A DNA stretch of 64,000 nt, taken from contig JAWKVP010000008.1 of the NCBI GenBank assembly GCA_041398005.1, forward strand, positions 62,001 through 126,000, given 5' to 3'. Both the position numbers and the translations under genes were made by a program. Source of the DNA: JAGREO01 sp020446285 (GTDB lineage: Bacteria > Pseudomonadota > Alphaproteobacteria > Geminicoccales > Geminicoccaceae). Each line of letters opens with the position of its first letter. Within the stretch, counting starts at the first letter, position 1. Shown here one piece after another: positions 40,632-49,695 of the stretch. The notes beneath the pieces are model-generated. The model ran no database searches and was not told the DNA's origin. It saw nothing but the letters and a program-made list of their open reading frames with translations.

Positions 40632-42788
40632 TCAGCCGGCTTTGGCTTCCGCGCGGCGGCGGTGGAGCACGGGCTCGGTGTAGCCGTTCGGCTGCGACGC
40701 CCCCTCGAAGACGAGATCGCAGGCGGCCCTGAAGGCGATGCTGCCTTCGAAGTCCGCCGCCATCGGCCGGTAGGCCGGATCGCCCGCATTCTGCCCGTCG
40801 ACCACCTCGGCCATCCGCTTCATGGTCGCCTCGACCTGCTCGTTCGTGCACACCCCGTGGCGCAGCCAGTTGGCGATGTGCTGGCTGGAGATGCGCAGGG
40901 TCGCGCGGTCCTCCATCAGCCCCACATCGTTGATGTCCGGAACCTTCGAACAGCCCACACCCTGATCGATCCAGCGCACGACATAGCCCAGAATGCCTTG
41001 CGCATTGTTGTCGAGCTCGGCCTGGATCTGTTCCGGCGTCCAGTTGGGCCGTTCGGCAAGCGGGATGGAGAGAATGTCGTCGAGGCGCGCGCGTTCCCGG
41101 CTCTTCAGTTCGGCCTGACGGGCGGCGACATCGACCTTGTGATAATGCAGCGCGTGCAGCGTTGCCGCCGTGGGCGAGGGGACCCAGGCGGTGTTGGCGC
41201 CGGCCATCGGATGGCCGATCTTCTGCTCCAGCATCGCCGCCATCAGATCCGGCATCGCCCACATGCCCTTGCCGATCTGCGCATGGCCGGGCAGGCCGCA
41301 TTCGATGCCGATATCGACATTCCACGCCTCGTAGGCCTGGATCCATGCCGCCCCCTTCATGTCGGCCTTGCGGATCATCGGCCCCGCTTCCATGGCGGTG
41401 TGGATCTCGTCGCCGGTGCGGTCGAGGAAGCCCGTATTGATGAAGCAGACACGCTCGCGCGCGGCGCGGATACATTCCCCGAGGTTCACCGTCGTGCGCC
41501 GCTCCTCGTCCATGATGCCCATCTTCATGGTGTTGCGCGGCAGGCCCAGCGCATCCTCGACGCGAGCGAACAGCTCGTCGGCGAAGGCCACTTCCTCCGG
41601 CCCGTGCATCTTCGGCTTGACGATGTAGATCGAGCCCGTGACCGAGTTCGCATGGCGGCCGTCCGGCATGAAGTCGTGCATGCCGATCATCGTCGTCACC
41701 AGCGCGTCGAGGATGCCTTCGGGCACCTCGCGACCGTCACGGTCGAGCACGGCCGGTGTCGTCATCAGATGGCCGACATTGCGTATCAGCATCAGCGAAC
41801 GGCCCTTGAGTGTCAGCTCGCCGCCATCGGCCGTGGTATGGTGCCGGTCCGATGCGAGCCTGCGCGTCACCGTCCGTCCGCCCTTGGCAAAGTTCGCTTC
41901 CAGTGTCCCCTGCATGAGGCCGAGCCAGTTGCGATAGGCGAGGACCTTGTCCTCCGCATCGACCGCGGCGATGGAATCCTCCAGATCCATGATCGTCGTC
42001 ACCGCCGCCTCGATCACCAGATCGGCGACATGGGCGGCATCGACGCGGCCGATGGGATGATCGGGATCGATGACGATCTCGACATGCAGCCCGTGCCGTT
42101 CGAGCAGGATGGATGCCGGGTTCGCCGGGTCGCCGCGATAGCCCCTGAATTGCGAGGGATCGGCGAGACCGAATTCGCCGGCGGAGGTCACCACGACGAG
42201 CTGCGCGTCCTCGACGCGATAGGCCTGTGCATTGCGGTGCGAAACGCCGTCGAGCGGGGCTGCCTCGTCGAGCACCTGCCGGGCGAAGGCGATCACCTTG
42301 TCGCCGCGCAGCGGATTGTAATGCTCGCCGCGCGTCGCCCCGCCGCTCACGGGAATGGCATCGGTGCCGTAGAGCGCGTCATAGAGGCTGCCGAAGCGGG
42401 CATTGGCGGCATTGAGCGCATAGCGGGCATTGGCGATCGGCACGACGAGCTGCGGGCCGGCGATGGCCGCGATCTCCGGATCGACATTCGCTGTCGTCAC
42501 CGAAAAGGCGTCACCCTCGGGCACGAGATAGCCGATCTGTTCGAGAAACGCCCGATAGGGAGCGGGCTCGAAATCATGCTCGCGATGCCAGGTATCGATG
42601 GCCGCCTGCAATTCGTCGCGCCTTGCGAGAAGGCCGGCATTGCGCGGGGCGAGATCGTGGATCACAGCACTCGCCCGTTCCCAGAAGCGGGCGGCGTCGA
42701 TTCCGGTTCCCGGCAGCGCCTCCTCCTCGATGAAACGCTGGAGTTCGGTCGCGACCTGCAGGCCATATCGTTCGACGCGCTCGACCAT
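40632..42788 (-). CDS. glcB: Malate synthase G
   Basis: A 718-residue single-chain malate synthase condensing glyoxylate with acetyl-CoA to malate. Conserved stretches are TIMDLEDSIAAVDAEDKV, the magnesium/glyoxylate site MGIMDEERRTTVNL, FINTGFLDRTGDEIHT and HPMAGANTAWVPSPTAATLH; near the end GVGCSKVPDINDVGLMEDRA is typical of the G isoform. The ATG at 42788 follows AAAAGG. It is divergent from the D-cysteine desulfhydrase family gene, and no isocitrate lyase or glycolate oxidase gene is adjacent. Confidence 0.96.
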   Translation of the reverse strand: MVERVERYGLQVATELQRFIEEEALPGTGIDAARFWERASAVIHDLAPRNAGLLARRDELQAAIDTWHREHDFEPAPYRAFLEQIGYLVPEGDAFSVTTANVDPEIAAIAGPQLVVPIANARYALNAANARFGSLYDALYGTDAIPVSGGATRGEHYNPLRGDKVIAFARQVLDEAAPLDGVSHRNAQAYRVEDAQLVVVTSAGEFGLADPSQFRGYRGDPANPASILLERHGLHVEIVIDPDHPIGRVDAAHVADLVIEAAVTTIMDLEDSIAAVDAEDKVLAYRNWLGLMQGTLEANFAKGGRTVTRRLASDRHHTTADGGELTLKGRSLMLIRNVGHLMTTPAVLDRDGREVPEGILDALVTTMIGMHDFMPDGRHANSVTGSIYIVKPKMHGPEEVAFADELFARVEDALGLPRNTMKMGIMDEERRTTVNLGECIRAARERVCFINTGFLDRTGDEIHTAMEAGPMIRKADMKGAAWIQAYEAWNVDIGIECGLPGHAQIGKGMWAMPDLMAAMLEQKIGHPMAGANTAWVPSPTAATLHALHYHKVDVAARQAELKSRERARLDDILSIPLAERPNWTPEQIQAELDNNAQGILGYVVRWIDQGVGCSKVPDINDVGLMEDRATLRISSQHIANWLRHGVCTNEQVEATMKRMAEVVDGQNAGDPAYRPMAADFEGSIAFRAACDLVFEGASQPNGYTEPVLHRRRAEAKAG

Positions 42789-42930
42789 CTGCCTTTTCCC
42801 CTGTAACGCATATCCGTTCGCATGTGCGCCCGGATGTAGATCGGTGCGCCGCCCGGTAGAAGACGCCGGGTCCGATCTTTTCGCGATGCGGACGCGAAAC
42901 CGGAACGGACAGGCGAATGCGGGGGAGCGA

Positions 42931-43962
42931 ATGAGCGCAGGGATGGAACGGGAGTTTCTGGAACAGGCACTGGACAGGCACGGGAGGGTGCGGCTCGCCC
43001 ATCTGCCGACGCCGCTCGAACCCTGCGACCGGCTTTCGGCCGAACTCGGCGGCCCGCCGGTCTGGGTCAAGCGCGACGATCTCACCGGCCTCGCCATGGG
43101 CGGCAACAAGACCCGCCAGCTCGAACATGTGTTCGCCGACGTTCTGGCAAGGGGCGCCGATTGCATCGTCATCGGCGCCTATACCCAGTCGAACTGGTGT
43201 CGTCAGGCCACCGCGGCGGCGACGCGTCTGGGGCTCGGCGTGCATCTGGTCCTCATGCATGGCGAGAAGGGGCCGCTGCTGCAGGGCAATCTCCTCCTCG
43301 ACCGGCTCATGGGCGCGGATGTCCGCATCGTCGGGCTCGACAGCATGGAAAAGCTGCAACCCGAGCTCGACATCACCTTCGAGCGGCTCAAGGCCGAGGG
43401 ACGCAATCCCTACATGATCGAGCCCATGGGCCTCGACAATCTGTCACTCGGGGCGCTCGGCTATGTCGGCTGCGCGCTGGAACTCGACCGCCAGTTCGAC
43501 GAACTCGGCCTCGATCCGGCAGCAATCTATCTCTGCGGCGCCAACATGACGCCTGCCGGCCTCGCTCTCGGCCTGAAGGCGCTTGGTCGAAGGGCGAGGA
43601 TCGTCAATATCGCACCCGTGACCTGGTCCATGCCCCGTGACGAGGACATCGTCCGCATCGCCGGAGCCACCGCCAAAAGGCTCGGCATCGATACGAGGCT
43701 GGCGCCGGGCGACATCGTCAATCACGACGAGTTCATCGGCGAACGCTACGGTCTCGTCACCGAAGCCGGCAACGAGGCCCTGAAACTCGCCGCCCGCACC
43801 GAAGCCCTCCTCCTCGATCCGGTCTATTCGGCCAAGGCCATGTCCGCGCTCATTGCCCATATCCGCGAGGGCCGGCTCGCAGGCGACGAACCGGTCGTCT
43901 TCATCCACACCGGCGGCAATCCGGCGCTCTTCGCCTATGCGGATGATCTCGGACTGGAATGA
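42931..43962 (+). CDS. PLP-dependent D-cysteine desulfhydrase / ACC deaminase family enzyme
   Basis: A 343-residue fold-type II PLP enzyme. The internal aldimine lysine is in AMGGNKTRQLE (K60), preceded by VWVKRDDLTG. GAYTQSNWCRQATAAAARL-type sequence follows, here GAYTQSNWCRQATAAATRLG. The family includes D-cysteine desulfhydrase, 1-aminocyclopropane-1-carboxylate deaminase and L-cysteate sulfo-lyase; sequence alone does not separate them. GGGGAG lies four bases before the ATG. It is single and divergent from glcB. A 7-bp inverted repeat (TTTCGCG/CGCGAAA, 42879-42899) in the shared upstream region is a candidate operator. Confidence 0.87.
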   Translation: MSAGMEREFLEQALDRHGRVRLAHLPTPLEPCDRLSAELGGPPVWVKRDDLTGLAMGGNKTRQLEHVFADVLARGADCIVIGAYTQSNWCRQATAAATRLGLGVHLVLMHGEKGPLLQGNLLLDRLMGADVRIVGLDSMEKLQPELDITFERLKAEGRNPYMIEPMGLDNLSLGALGYVGCALELDRQFDELGLDPAAIYLCGANMTPAGLALGLKALGRRARIVNIAPVTWSMPRDEDIVRIAGATAKRLGIDTRLAPGDIVNHDEFIGERYGLVTEAGNEALKLAARTEALLLDPVYSAKAMSALIAHIREGRLAGDEPVVFIHTGGNPALFAYADDLGLE

Positions 43963-44098
43963 ACCACGGTCCCCTCCGCCCGCTTGTCCCGCGCACACGC
44001 AACTTTGAATGGTCGCATCGTGGCGGACACCCTACATCAGGGTGGGTGCCATCATCGCAGATCGTCACCGGTGGCACGGGGCATGGGAGGAGACATCG

Positions 44099-44986
44099 AT
44101 GAAGCGGATGAAGGCGTCCGATTTTTCGCAGGAGCTGCTCGATCTCTATGACGGCTATGCGCATGGAAAGGTGAACAAGCGGGAATTTCTCGATCGCGCG
44201 TCGAAATATGCGGTCGGCGGTGTGACCGCGGCGGCCCTGCTCGACCGGCTCAGGCCGAACTATGCGCTCGCCAGTCAGGTAGCACCCGACGATCCGGACC
44301 TGTCCACGGAGACCGTCACCTATTCCTCGCCGGAGGGGCATGGCGAGATCCGGGCCTACATGACCCGTCCGGCGAATGTCGAAGGGCCGCTTTCCGCCGT
44401 TCTCGTCGTCCACGAGAACAGGGGGCTCAATCCCTATATCGAGGATGTGGCACGCCGTGTCGCCAAGGCCGGGTTCATCGGTTTCGCGCCGGACGGGCTG
44501 ACGCCGCTCGGCGGCTATCCCGGCAATGACGAGGAGGGCCGCGAACTGCAGCGGCAGCTCGAACCGGAAAAACTGATGGAGGATTTCTTCGCGGCATTCG
44601 ACCATCTGCACGCGCATGAGGGCGTGAACGGCAGGGTCGGTGCCGTGGGCTTCTGCTATGGTGGCGGCGTGTGCAATGCGCTGGCGGTTGCCCGCCCTGA
44701 ACTCGCCGCCTCGGTCCCGTTCTACGGGCGGCAGGCGGATGCCGCCGATGTGGCGCGCATCCAGGCGCCGTTACTGCTCCACTATGCCGGCCTCGACGAG
44801 CGCATCAATGCCGGCTGGCCGGCCTACGAGGCGGCGCTGAAGGAACAGGGCAAGACCTACACCGCGCATGTCTATGAAGGCGTGAACCACGGTTTCCACA
44901 ATGACACCACGCCGCGCTACGACGAAGCGGCGGCGAATCTCGCCTGGGAACGCACAGTCGCATTCTTCAACGAATATCTGACCTGA
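44099..44986 (+). CDS. Dienelactone hydrolase family protein (YghX-like)
   Basis: A 295-residue alpha/beta hydrolase. The nucleophile cysteine is in GFCYGGG (C186), the acid in AGLDERINAG and the histidine in EGVNHGFHND, the triad order of dienelactone hydrolases. The first 65 residues form an N-terminal extension with a hydrophobic stretch (YAVGGVTAAALLDRL), as in YghX-like members, which may be a signal for export. GGGAGG lies nearby upstream of the ATG. No chlorocatechol genes are near, so the substrate is unknown. The gap 44987-45238 shows no gene. Confidence 0.87.
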   Translation: MKRMKASDFSQELLDLYDGYAHGKVNKREFLDRASKYAVGGVTAAALLDRLRPNYALASQVAPDDPDLSTETVTYSSPEGHGEIRAYMTRPANVEGPLSAVLVVHENRGLNPYIEDVARRVAKAGFIGFAPDGLTPLGGYPGNDEEGRELQRQLEPEKLMEDFFAAFDHLHAHEGVNGRVGAVGFCYGGGVCNALAVARPELAASVPFYGRQADAADVARIQAPLLLHYAGLDERINAGWPAYEAALKEQGKTYTAHVYEGVNHGFHNDTTPRYDEAAANLAWERTVAFFNEYLT

Positions 44987-45238
44987 CGACCGGCAACCGT
45001 CCGAAGGCCGGGCACCGGCCCGTGCCTTCAGGCGGCGCATGTCCATGCCGGGATGAGGTCGATGGCCCGAACGGATTCCTGCCGACTGCGTATTGTCGGA
45101 TCCCGGATGCATGCAAAACTCCATGAGCGCGCGGAAGCATGAACGCACCCCGATCTGTGCAACCGGACCGACGACCCTGTTCCGTTGTCTCCCGGAATTT
45201 CTGATGGATCAGGCTGCTCCGCCTGAATCTGAAAAAAA

Positions 45239-45682
45239 CTATTCGCGGCCGTGGCGCATGATGGCGTTCTCCTCCATTTCCTGCTGTTCCCTCCGGTCCC
45301 TTTGCGCTCGGGCGGCCCGGCGGCGGCGTTCGGCGACGATTTCCAGTCGCTTGACCGCGACGATCCGTTCGTTGAGTTCCTCGCGCGCCGCATGGCAGCG
45401 TCGCTCCTGGATGGTCATTGCCCGCTCGAGATCGCTCGCGCGCCGGCGGCCGCCTTCGATCAGTCTCGCCGCGACATCGAGCGGCAGGGCTTCGGGACCG
45501 CCGTCGGACCCGGCATGAAGTTGCTCGATACCGTCGATGGCCTCGCCGATGGCGGTCCGTGTCCGTTGCCGCGAATGTTCGAGCCTTTCGCGCACGGTTT
45601 CCTCACCCGCGAGCTTGCGGCGCTGCCTGTCGAGTTCCTGCTGTTCGAGGCGGGCGAGCAGTTCGAGGGCGCGTGTGCTCAT
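45239..45682 (-). CDS. fliJ: Flagellar export chaperone FliJ
   Basis: A 147-residue, almost wholly helical coiled-coil protein, very rich in Arg and Glu (RLEQQELDRQRRKLAGEE and ERRCHAAREELNERIVAVKR). Size, composition and position directly after fliI, with which it overlaps by ATGA, identify FliJ, the soluble stalk of the flagellar export ATPase that binds FliI and FlhA. FliJ sequences are poorly conserved, so the assignment relies on context. Confidence 0.85.
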   Translation of the reverse strand: MSTRALELLARLEQQELDRQRRKLAGEETVRERLEHSRQRTRTAIGEAIDGIEQLHAGSDGGPEALPLDVAARLIEGGRRRASDLERAMTIQERRCHAAREELNERIVAVKRLEIVAERRRRAARAQRDRREQQEMEENAIMRHGRE

Positions 45683-47118
45683 CCGGCACTCCCCGGGACG
45701 TTCCTGCCGCCGCCCGGCATTCCGGCGAGCGCGCGCGCGAGGTCTTCGAACGGATCGCCGCCCGCATCCCCTTCGCCGAGATCCTGTGCGAGGATCGCCT
45801 CGATCTGCGGACGTACGCGGATCGCCTCGTCGACCCTCGGATTGCTTCCCTGACGATAGGCGCCGAGCTCGATCAGCTCCGACATCTCCGAATAGGCCTG
45901 CATCAGCGAGCGCGCGCGCAGGACGAGTGTCCGCTCCTCGGCGGAATAGCATCCGGGCGCGGAGCGCGAGACGCTGCGCAGCACGTCGATCGCCGGGAAG
46001 CGGCCGGCCTCGGCGATGCGGCGGTCCATGATCACATGTCCGTCGAGAATGCCGCGCACGGTGTCGCTGACCGGCTCGTTGGTATCGTCGCCCTCGACAA
46101 GGACCGTGAAAAGTCCCGTGATGTTGCCGGCACCGTTGCCGGTGCCGGTTCCGGCCCGCTCGAGCAGGCGCGGCAATTCGGCGAAGACGCTCGGCGGGTA
46201 ACCCTTGGCGGTCGGCGGCTCGCCGGCGGCGAGATGGATCTCGCGCAGCGCCATCGCATATCGGGTGACGCTGTCGAGGAGACAGAGCACCTCGAGGCCG
46301 CAGTCGCGAAAATATTCCGCGACGGCGAGGGTGACATGCGCCGCGCGCCTGCGCATCATCGCCGACATGTCGGATGTGGCGGCGACGACGACACTGCGTT
46401 CGAGGCCCTCGGGGCCGAGCGTGTGATTGAGCATTTCCTGCAGTTCGCGGCCGCGTTCGCCGATCAGCCCGATCACCATGACATCGGCGTCGCTGCCCTT
46501 GGCCATCATCGACATCAGGCTCGACTTGCCGACGCCGGAGCCGGCGAAGATGCCGAGGCGCTGGCCGCGGCAACAGGGTGTGAAGAGGTCCATCGCCCGC
46601 ACGCCGAGACGCATCCGTCCGCCCATCAACTGCCTGTCATGCGCCGGCGGTGCGGGGGCGTTGACCGGATAGGCAACGGCTCCGCGAGCGAGCGGCGGGC
46701 CGCCGTCGGCCGCCTCGCCGAGCGCGTCGAGCACGCGTCCGCGCCAGGAGAGGTCCGGGCGGACGGCGTTGAAACGGCGGTCGATGCGCACCGGTGAGCC
46801 ATAGGAGACGGCCTCGGGAGGGTCGTATGTCAGAAGGTTCACGCCTTCGTCGCTGAAGCCCACGACTTCCGCAAGAATGGCGTCCCGGTGACGGCCGGCG
46901 GTTTCGGACCCGTTTCGGGCCGAAGGCGAGGGGTGGACCCAGCAGGTGTCACCGAGGCCGACGAAGCCGTTCAGGCCGCGCACGGTGATGCGGTTGCCGA
47001 GGCAGGCATGGGTGGTGCCGCCCACCTGCGATGTCTCGATGGAGGCGAGCGCGCCTTCGAAGGCGGCGATCCGACTTTCGCTCCAGACTTCCACTGCGCC
47101 TTCCCGCTGTCCCGTCAT
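45679..47118 (-). CDS. fliI: Flagellum-specific ATP synthase FliI
   Basis: A 479-residue F1-beta-like ATPase energising type III flagellar export. Walker A is GSGVGKS (193-199), the catalytic glutamate is in GLIGERGRELQE, Walker B in EVLCLLDSVTRYA, and the later NITGLFTVLVEGDDTNEPV is typical of FliI. The start at 47118 follows GGGACGGGGC and leaves a normal-length N-terminal domain. It is divergent from ctrA, and the shared region holds a CtrA box, which fits CtrA control of flagellar genes. Confidence 0.95.
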   Translation of the reverse strand: MTGQREGAVEVWSESRIAAFEGALASIETSQVGGTTHACLGNRITVRGLNGFVGLGDTCWVHPSPSARNGSETAGRHRDAILAEVVGFSDEGVNLLTYDPPEAVSYGSPVRIDRRFNAVRPDLSWRGRVLDALGEAADGGPPLARGAVAYPVNAPAPPAHDRQLMGGRMRLGVRAMDLFTPCCRGQRLGIFAGSGVGKSSLMSMMAKGSDADVMVIGLIGERGRELQEMLNHTLGPEGLERSVVVAATSDMSAMMRRRAAHVTLAVAEYFRDCGLEVLCLLDSVTRYAMALREIHLAAGEPPTAKGYPPSVFAELPRLLERAGTGTGNGAGNITGLFTVLVEGDDTNEPVSDTVRGILDGHVIMDRRIAEAGRFPAIDVLRSVSRSAPGCYSAEERTLVLRARSLMQAYSEMSELIELGAYRQGSNPRVDEAIRVRPQIEAILAQDLGEGDAGGDPFEDLARALAGMPGGGRNVPGSAG

Positions 47119-47295
47119 GCCCCGTCCCGCACCCCTGTGCCGCTCTGGGCGCGGTATCGCAACCGACTGCCAAAACGCCACGCCCGCGAGGGTAATGCCG
47201 GCGGGTTAACAAACCGTTTCACCCCCGCGGCGACGGCGGTTGCGGATGGCGCAAACGCTGCTTCCACGGCGGTCGACCGAGAAAAATCGGTCCGA

Positions 47296-47310
47296 TTAAG
47301 AATGAATTAA
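47296..47310. promoter_or_regulatory. CtrA binding box TTAA-N7-TTAA
   Basis: TTAA at 47296-47299 and TTAA at 47307-47310 are separated by exactly seven bases (GAATGAA), the consensus CtrA site. It is 72 bp upstream of the ctrA start and about 180 bp upstream of fliI on the other strand. It supports autoregulation of ctrA and control of fliI-fliJ. A further half-site GTTAAC lies near 47210. Confidence 0.8.
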
Positions 47311-47381
47311 CGTTCCATCCCTTAAGGTTACGTCCAACTGAACGATCGCGCATTCGTGCGCCGGACAAGGTGGAGCTGGGT

Positions 47382-48143
47382 ATGCGGGCACTAGTCATCG
47401 AAGATGATCCAATTTCGGCAAAGCTGATTGAAACGGCTCTTCGAACCGAGAATATCGTCTTCGAGCCAACCGACCGTGGCGAGGACGGAATAGAGCTCGC
47501 CAAGCTTTACGATTTCGACATCATCCTTCTCGATCTCCGGCTGCCGGACATCGACGGCTATGATGTCGTGCGCAGACTTCGGGCCAGCCGCATCCAGACA
47601 CCCGTCCTCATTCTCTCGGGTCGTTCCGACACCACCGACAAGGTGCGCGGACTGACCAACGGCGCCGACGACTATCTCACCAAGCCGTTCAACAAGGCCG
47701 AGCTCCTCGCCCGCATCCACGCCATCGTCCGCCGCGCCAAGGGCCACAGCGAATCGGTCATCAAGACGGGCGCGCTCGTCGTCAACATGGATTCGCGTTC
47801 GGTCGAGGTGGAGGGACGGCGCCTGCACGTCACCGGCAAGGAATATTCGATCCTCGAACTCCTGTCGCTGCGCAAGGGCACGACACTCACCAAGGAGATG
47901 TTCCTCGATCATCTCTATGGCGGGATCGACGAGCCGGAGCTCAAGATCATCGACGTCTTCATCTGCAAGCTCAGGAAGAAGATCGCCGCGGCGACCGGCG
48001 GCCACCACTATATCGAGACCGTGTGGGGCAGGGGCTATGTGCTCAAGGATCCGGAATCGGGCGAACATTCCGCGAAGACGGTCGAGCGCCGCTCCGGGTT
48101 CCATTCCGATGACGAGGACAGCAGCCGCGTTGTCGCTGTCTGA
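47382..48143 (+). CDS. ctrA: Cell-cycle response regulator CtrA
   Basis: A 253-residue OmpR-family response regulator. The receiver domain has the acidic pocket in VIEDDP, the phospho-acceptor D51 in DIILLDLRLPD and the lysine in LTKPFNKAEL. The DNA-binding domain contains the nearly invariant CtrA stretches TGKEYSILELLSLRKGTTL, FLDHLYGGIDEPELKIIDVF and CKLRKKI. Beyond residue about 232 it has a longer, less conserved acidic tail. CtrA controls replication start, division and motility in alphaproteobacteria. GGAG lies seven bases before the ATG. Confidence 0.95.
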   Translation: MRALVIEDDPISAKLIETALRTENIVFEPTDRGEDGIELAKLYDFDIILLDLRLPDIDGYDVVRRLRASRIQTPVLILSGRSDTTDKVRGLTNGADDYLTKPFNKAELLARIHAIVRRAKGHSESVIKTGALVVNMDSRSVEVEGRRLHVTGKEYSILELLSLRKGTTLTKEMFLDHLYGGIDEPELKIIDVFICKLRKKIAAATGGHHYIETVWGRGYVLKDPESGEHSAKTVERRSGFHSDDEDSSRVVAV

Positions 48144-48441
48144 ACGGGAAGGTGCGCGGGCCCGCCATCCGCGCTGAAGTGCACCGGACGTATCCCTCGA
48201 TATCCGGTTGACGCGATGAATCCGCTGCGTGGAACCGCCTGAGCGGGCTTCCTTCCGGGCCCTTCCATATTGCTGCCAGTGCTGTCTGTCCCTGCCGGAA
48301 TGCTGCCGGCGGGGCCGCTGCCGCGATTCCGGTGTACTGTTCCGGTAGACCGTTGCGGCCGTTCCACCGCTCGCGAACCTTGACCGGGCGTCGGCGGGGC
48401 TTCACCAAGGGAAGCGTATCGGCGGCGAGGGAGGAAGCAGC
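48144..48441. other. Gene-free stretch between ctrA and the deacetylase gene
   Basis: I see no gene, clear terminator or clear promoter in these 298 bases. Short GC-rich words such as CTGCCGG recur without a defined repeat. Confidence 0.5.
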
Positions 48442-49377
48442 GTGTCCATCCACATCTACAGCCATGCCAGCGCGCGGGCGCACGATCCGGGTGCCGGGCA
48501 TCCCGAGGCGCCCGTGCGCATCGAGGCGATCGAGGCCGCTCTCGCCGAGGCACAGCTGCCGGGCCTGGTCCGGCTCGAGGCGCCCGAGGCCGACCGCGAA
48601 CAGCTCGAGAGGGCGCATCCCGCGCGCTATGTCGATCATGTGCTGGGACATGTCCCGGTTTCGGGGCATGCGCGCTTCGATGCGGACACGGTGATGTCGC
48701 CGGCCTCGGGCGAGGCGGTGCTGCGGGCGGCCGGGGGCGCCTGTGCCGCGGTCGATGCGGTGATGGAGAAGAAGACGAAGCGGGCCTTCTCGCTCATGCG
48801 GCCGCCGGGTCATCATGCCGAGCCGGAGCAGGCGATGGGGTTCTGCTTCTTCAACAGTATCGCCATTGCGGCGCTGCGTGCGCGCGCGGTACATGGCGTG
48901 CGCAGGATCGCGATCTTCGATTTCGACGTGCATCACGGCAACGGCACCCAGGCGATCTTCTTCGACGATCCGGACACGCTCTATCTCTCCACCCACCAGA
49001 TGCCGCTCTATCCGGGTACAGGCGCCCGTACGGAAACCGGCTCGCGCGGCACCATCGTCAATCGCCCCTGCCGGCCGGGCACGGGGTCGGCCGACTGGCG
49101 GCGGATCGTCGAGGACGGCATCCTGCCGCGCATCGACGCATTCGAGCCGGGGCTCGTCCTGCTTTCAGCCGGCTTCGACGCGCATGCGCTCGATCCGCTC
49201 GCGCAGATGGAACTGGTAGAGGAGGATTTCCGCTGGATCGCCGAGCGTGCGGTCGAACTTGCCGAGCGTCATGCGGAGGGAGCTGTTGTCTCGGTTCTCG
49301 AGGGAGGCTACCACCCTCCCGCACTGGGGCGCAGCGTTGTCGCCCATCTTCGCGGGCTCGGCCGTGCCGCCGCCTGA
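48442..49377 (+). CDS. Histone deacetylase family protein (acetylpolyamine/acetoin-type hydrolase)
   Basis: A 311-residue zinc-dependent deacetylase of the arginase-deacetylase fold. Zinc and catalytic residues are in MRPPGHHAEP, FDFDVHHGNGTQ, STHQMPLYPGTG and SAGFDAHALDPL; the C-terminal glycine turn is LEGGYHPPALG. Bacterial members deacetylate polyamines or small acetylated metabolites. The start is GTG (48442) with GGGAGG seven bases upstream. It lies 45 bp before xseB and may share its transcript, as is often seen in rhizobia. Confidence 0.92.
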   Translation: MSIHIYSHASARAHDPGAGHPEAPVRIEAIEAALAEAQLPGLVRLEAPEADREQLERAHPARYVDHVLGHVPVSGHARFDADTVMSPASGEAVLRAAGGACAAVDAVMEKKTKRAFSLMRPPGHHAEPEQAMGFCFFNSIAIAALRARAVHGVRRIAIFDFDVHHGNGTQAIFFDDPDTLYLSTHQMPLYPGTGARTETGSRGTIVNRPCRPGTGSADWRRIVEDGILPRIDAFEPGLVLLSAGFDAHALDPLAQMELVEEDFRWIAERAVELAERHAEGAVVSVLEGGYHPPALGRSVVAHLRGLGRAAA

Positions 49378-49422
49378 ACGGCGGTGACCGGACGGACGAT
49401 TTCAAGCTGAAGGAACCGGATC

Positions 49423-49695
49423 ATGGCGAAAACGACGGATGACGGGGCCGGAACCGAGGCGTCGCCGGTCGGGAAACCGAGTTTCGAGGATGCGCTCGGC
49501 GAGCTCGAGGGGATCGTGCAGAAGCTCGAGCGCGGCCAGCTCGATCTCGAATCCTCCATTGCCGCCTACGAGCGCGGCACGGAGTTGCGCCGCTGGTGCG
49601 ACACGCGTCTCGGCGAGGCGCGCATGCGGGTCGAGAAGCTGACCTTCGACAAGGACGGCGAGCCGCGCGACCGCGAGCCGTTCGAGCCGTCATGA
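49423..49695 (+). CDS. xseB: Exodeoxyribonuclease VII small subunit
   Basis: A 90-residue XseB. The conserved core SFEDALGELEGIVQKLERGQ, then LDLESSIAAYERGTELRRWC, forms the helical hairpin that binds the XseA large subunit. N- and C-terminal tails are short and polar. The TGA overlaps the ispA ATG (ATGA), giving the common xseB-ispA-dxs order. Confidence 0.95.
   Translation: MAKTTDDGAGTEASPVGKPSFEDALGELEGIVQKLERGQLDLESSIAAYERGTELRRWCDTRLGEARMRVEKLTFDKDGEPRDREPFEPS

Noticed and set aside
39349..41475. 708-codon minus-strand ORF across ispE, the SAM hydrolase, tRNA-Gln and part of glcB
   Set aside because: It crosses a tRNA and several genes in frames without family similarity.
44987..45238. 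Small gene between the dienelactone hydrolase and fliJ genes
   Set aside because: Short ORFs there lack ribosome sites and any recognisable sequence.
45208..45240. Rho-independent terminator after the dienelactone hydrolase gene
   Set aside because: The hairpin TCAGGC/GCCTGA is followed by an A-run on the plus strand and preceded by the T-run on the minus strand, so it is in the wrong order for either gene.
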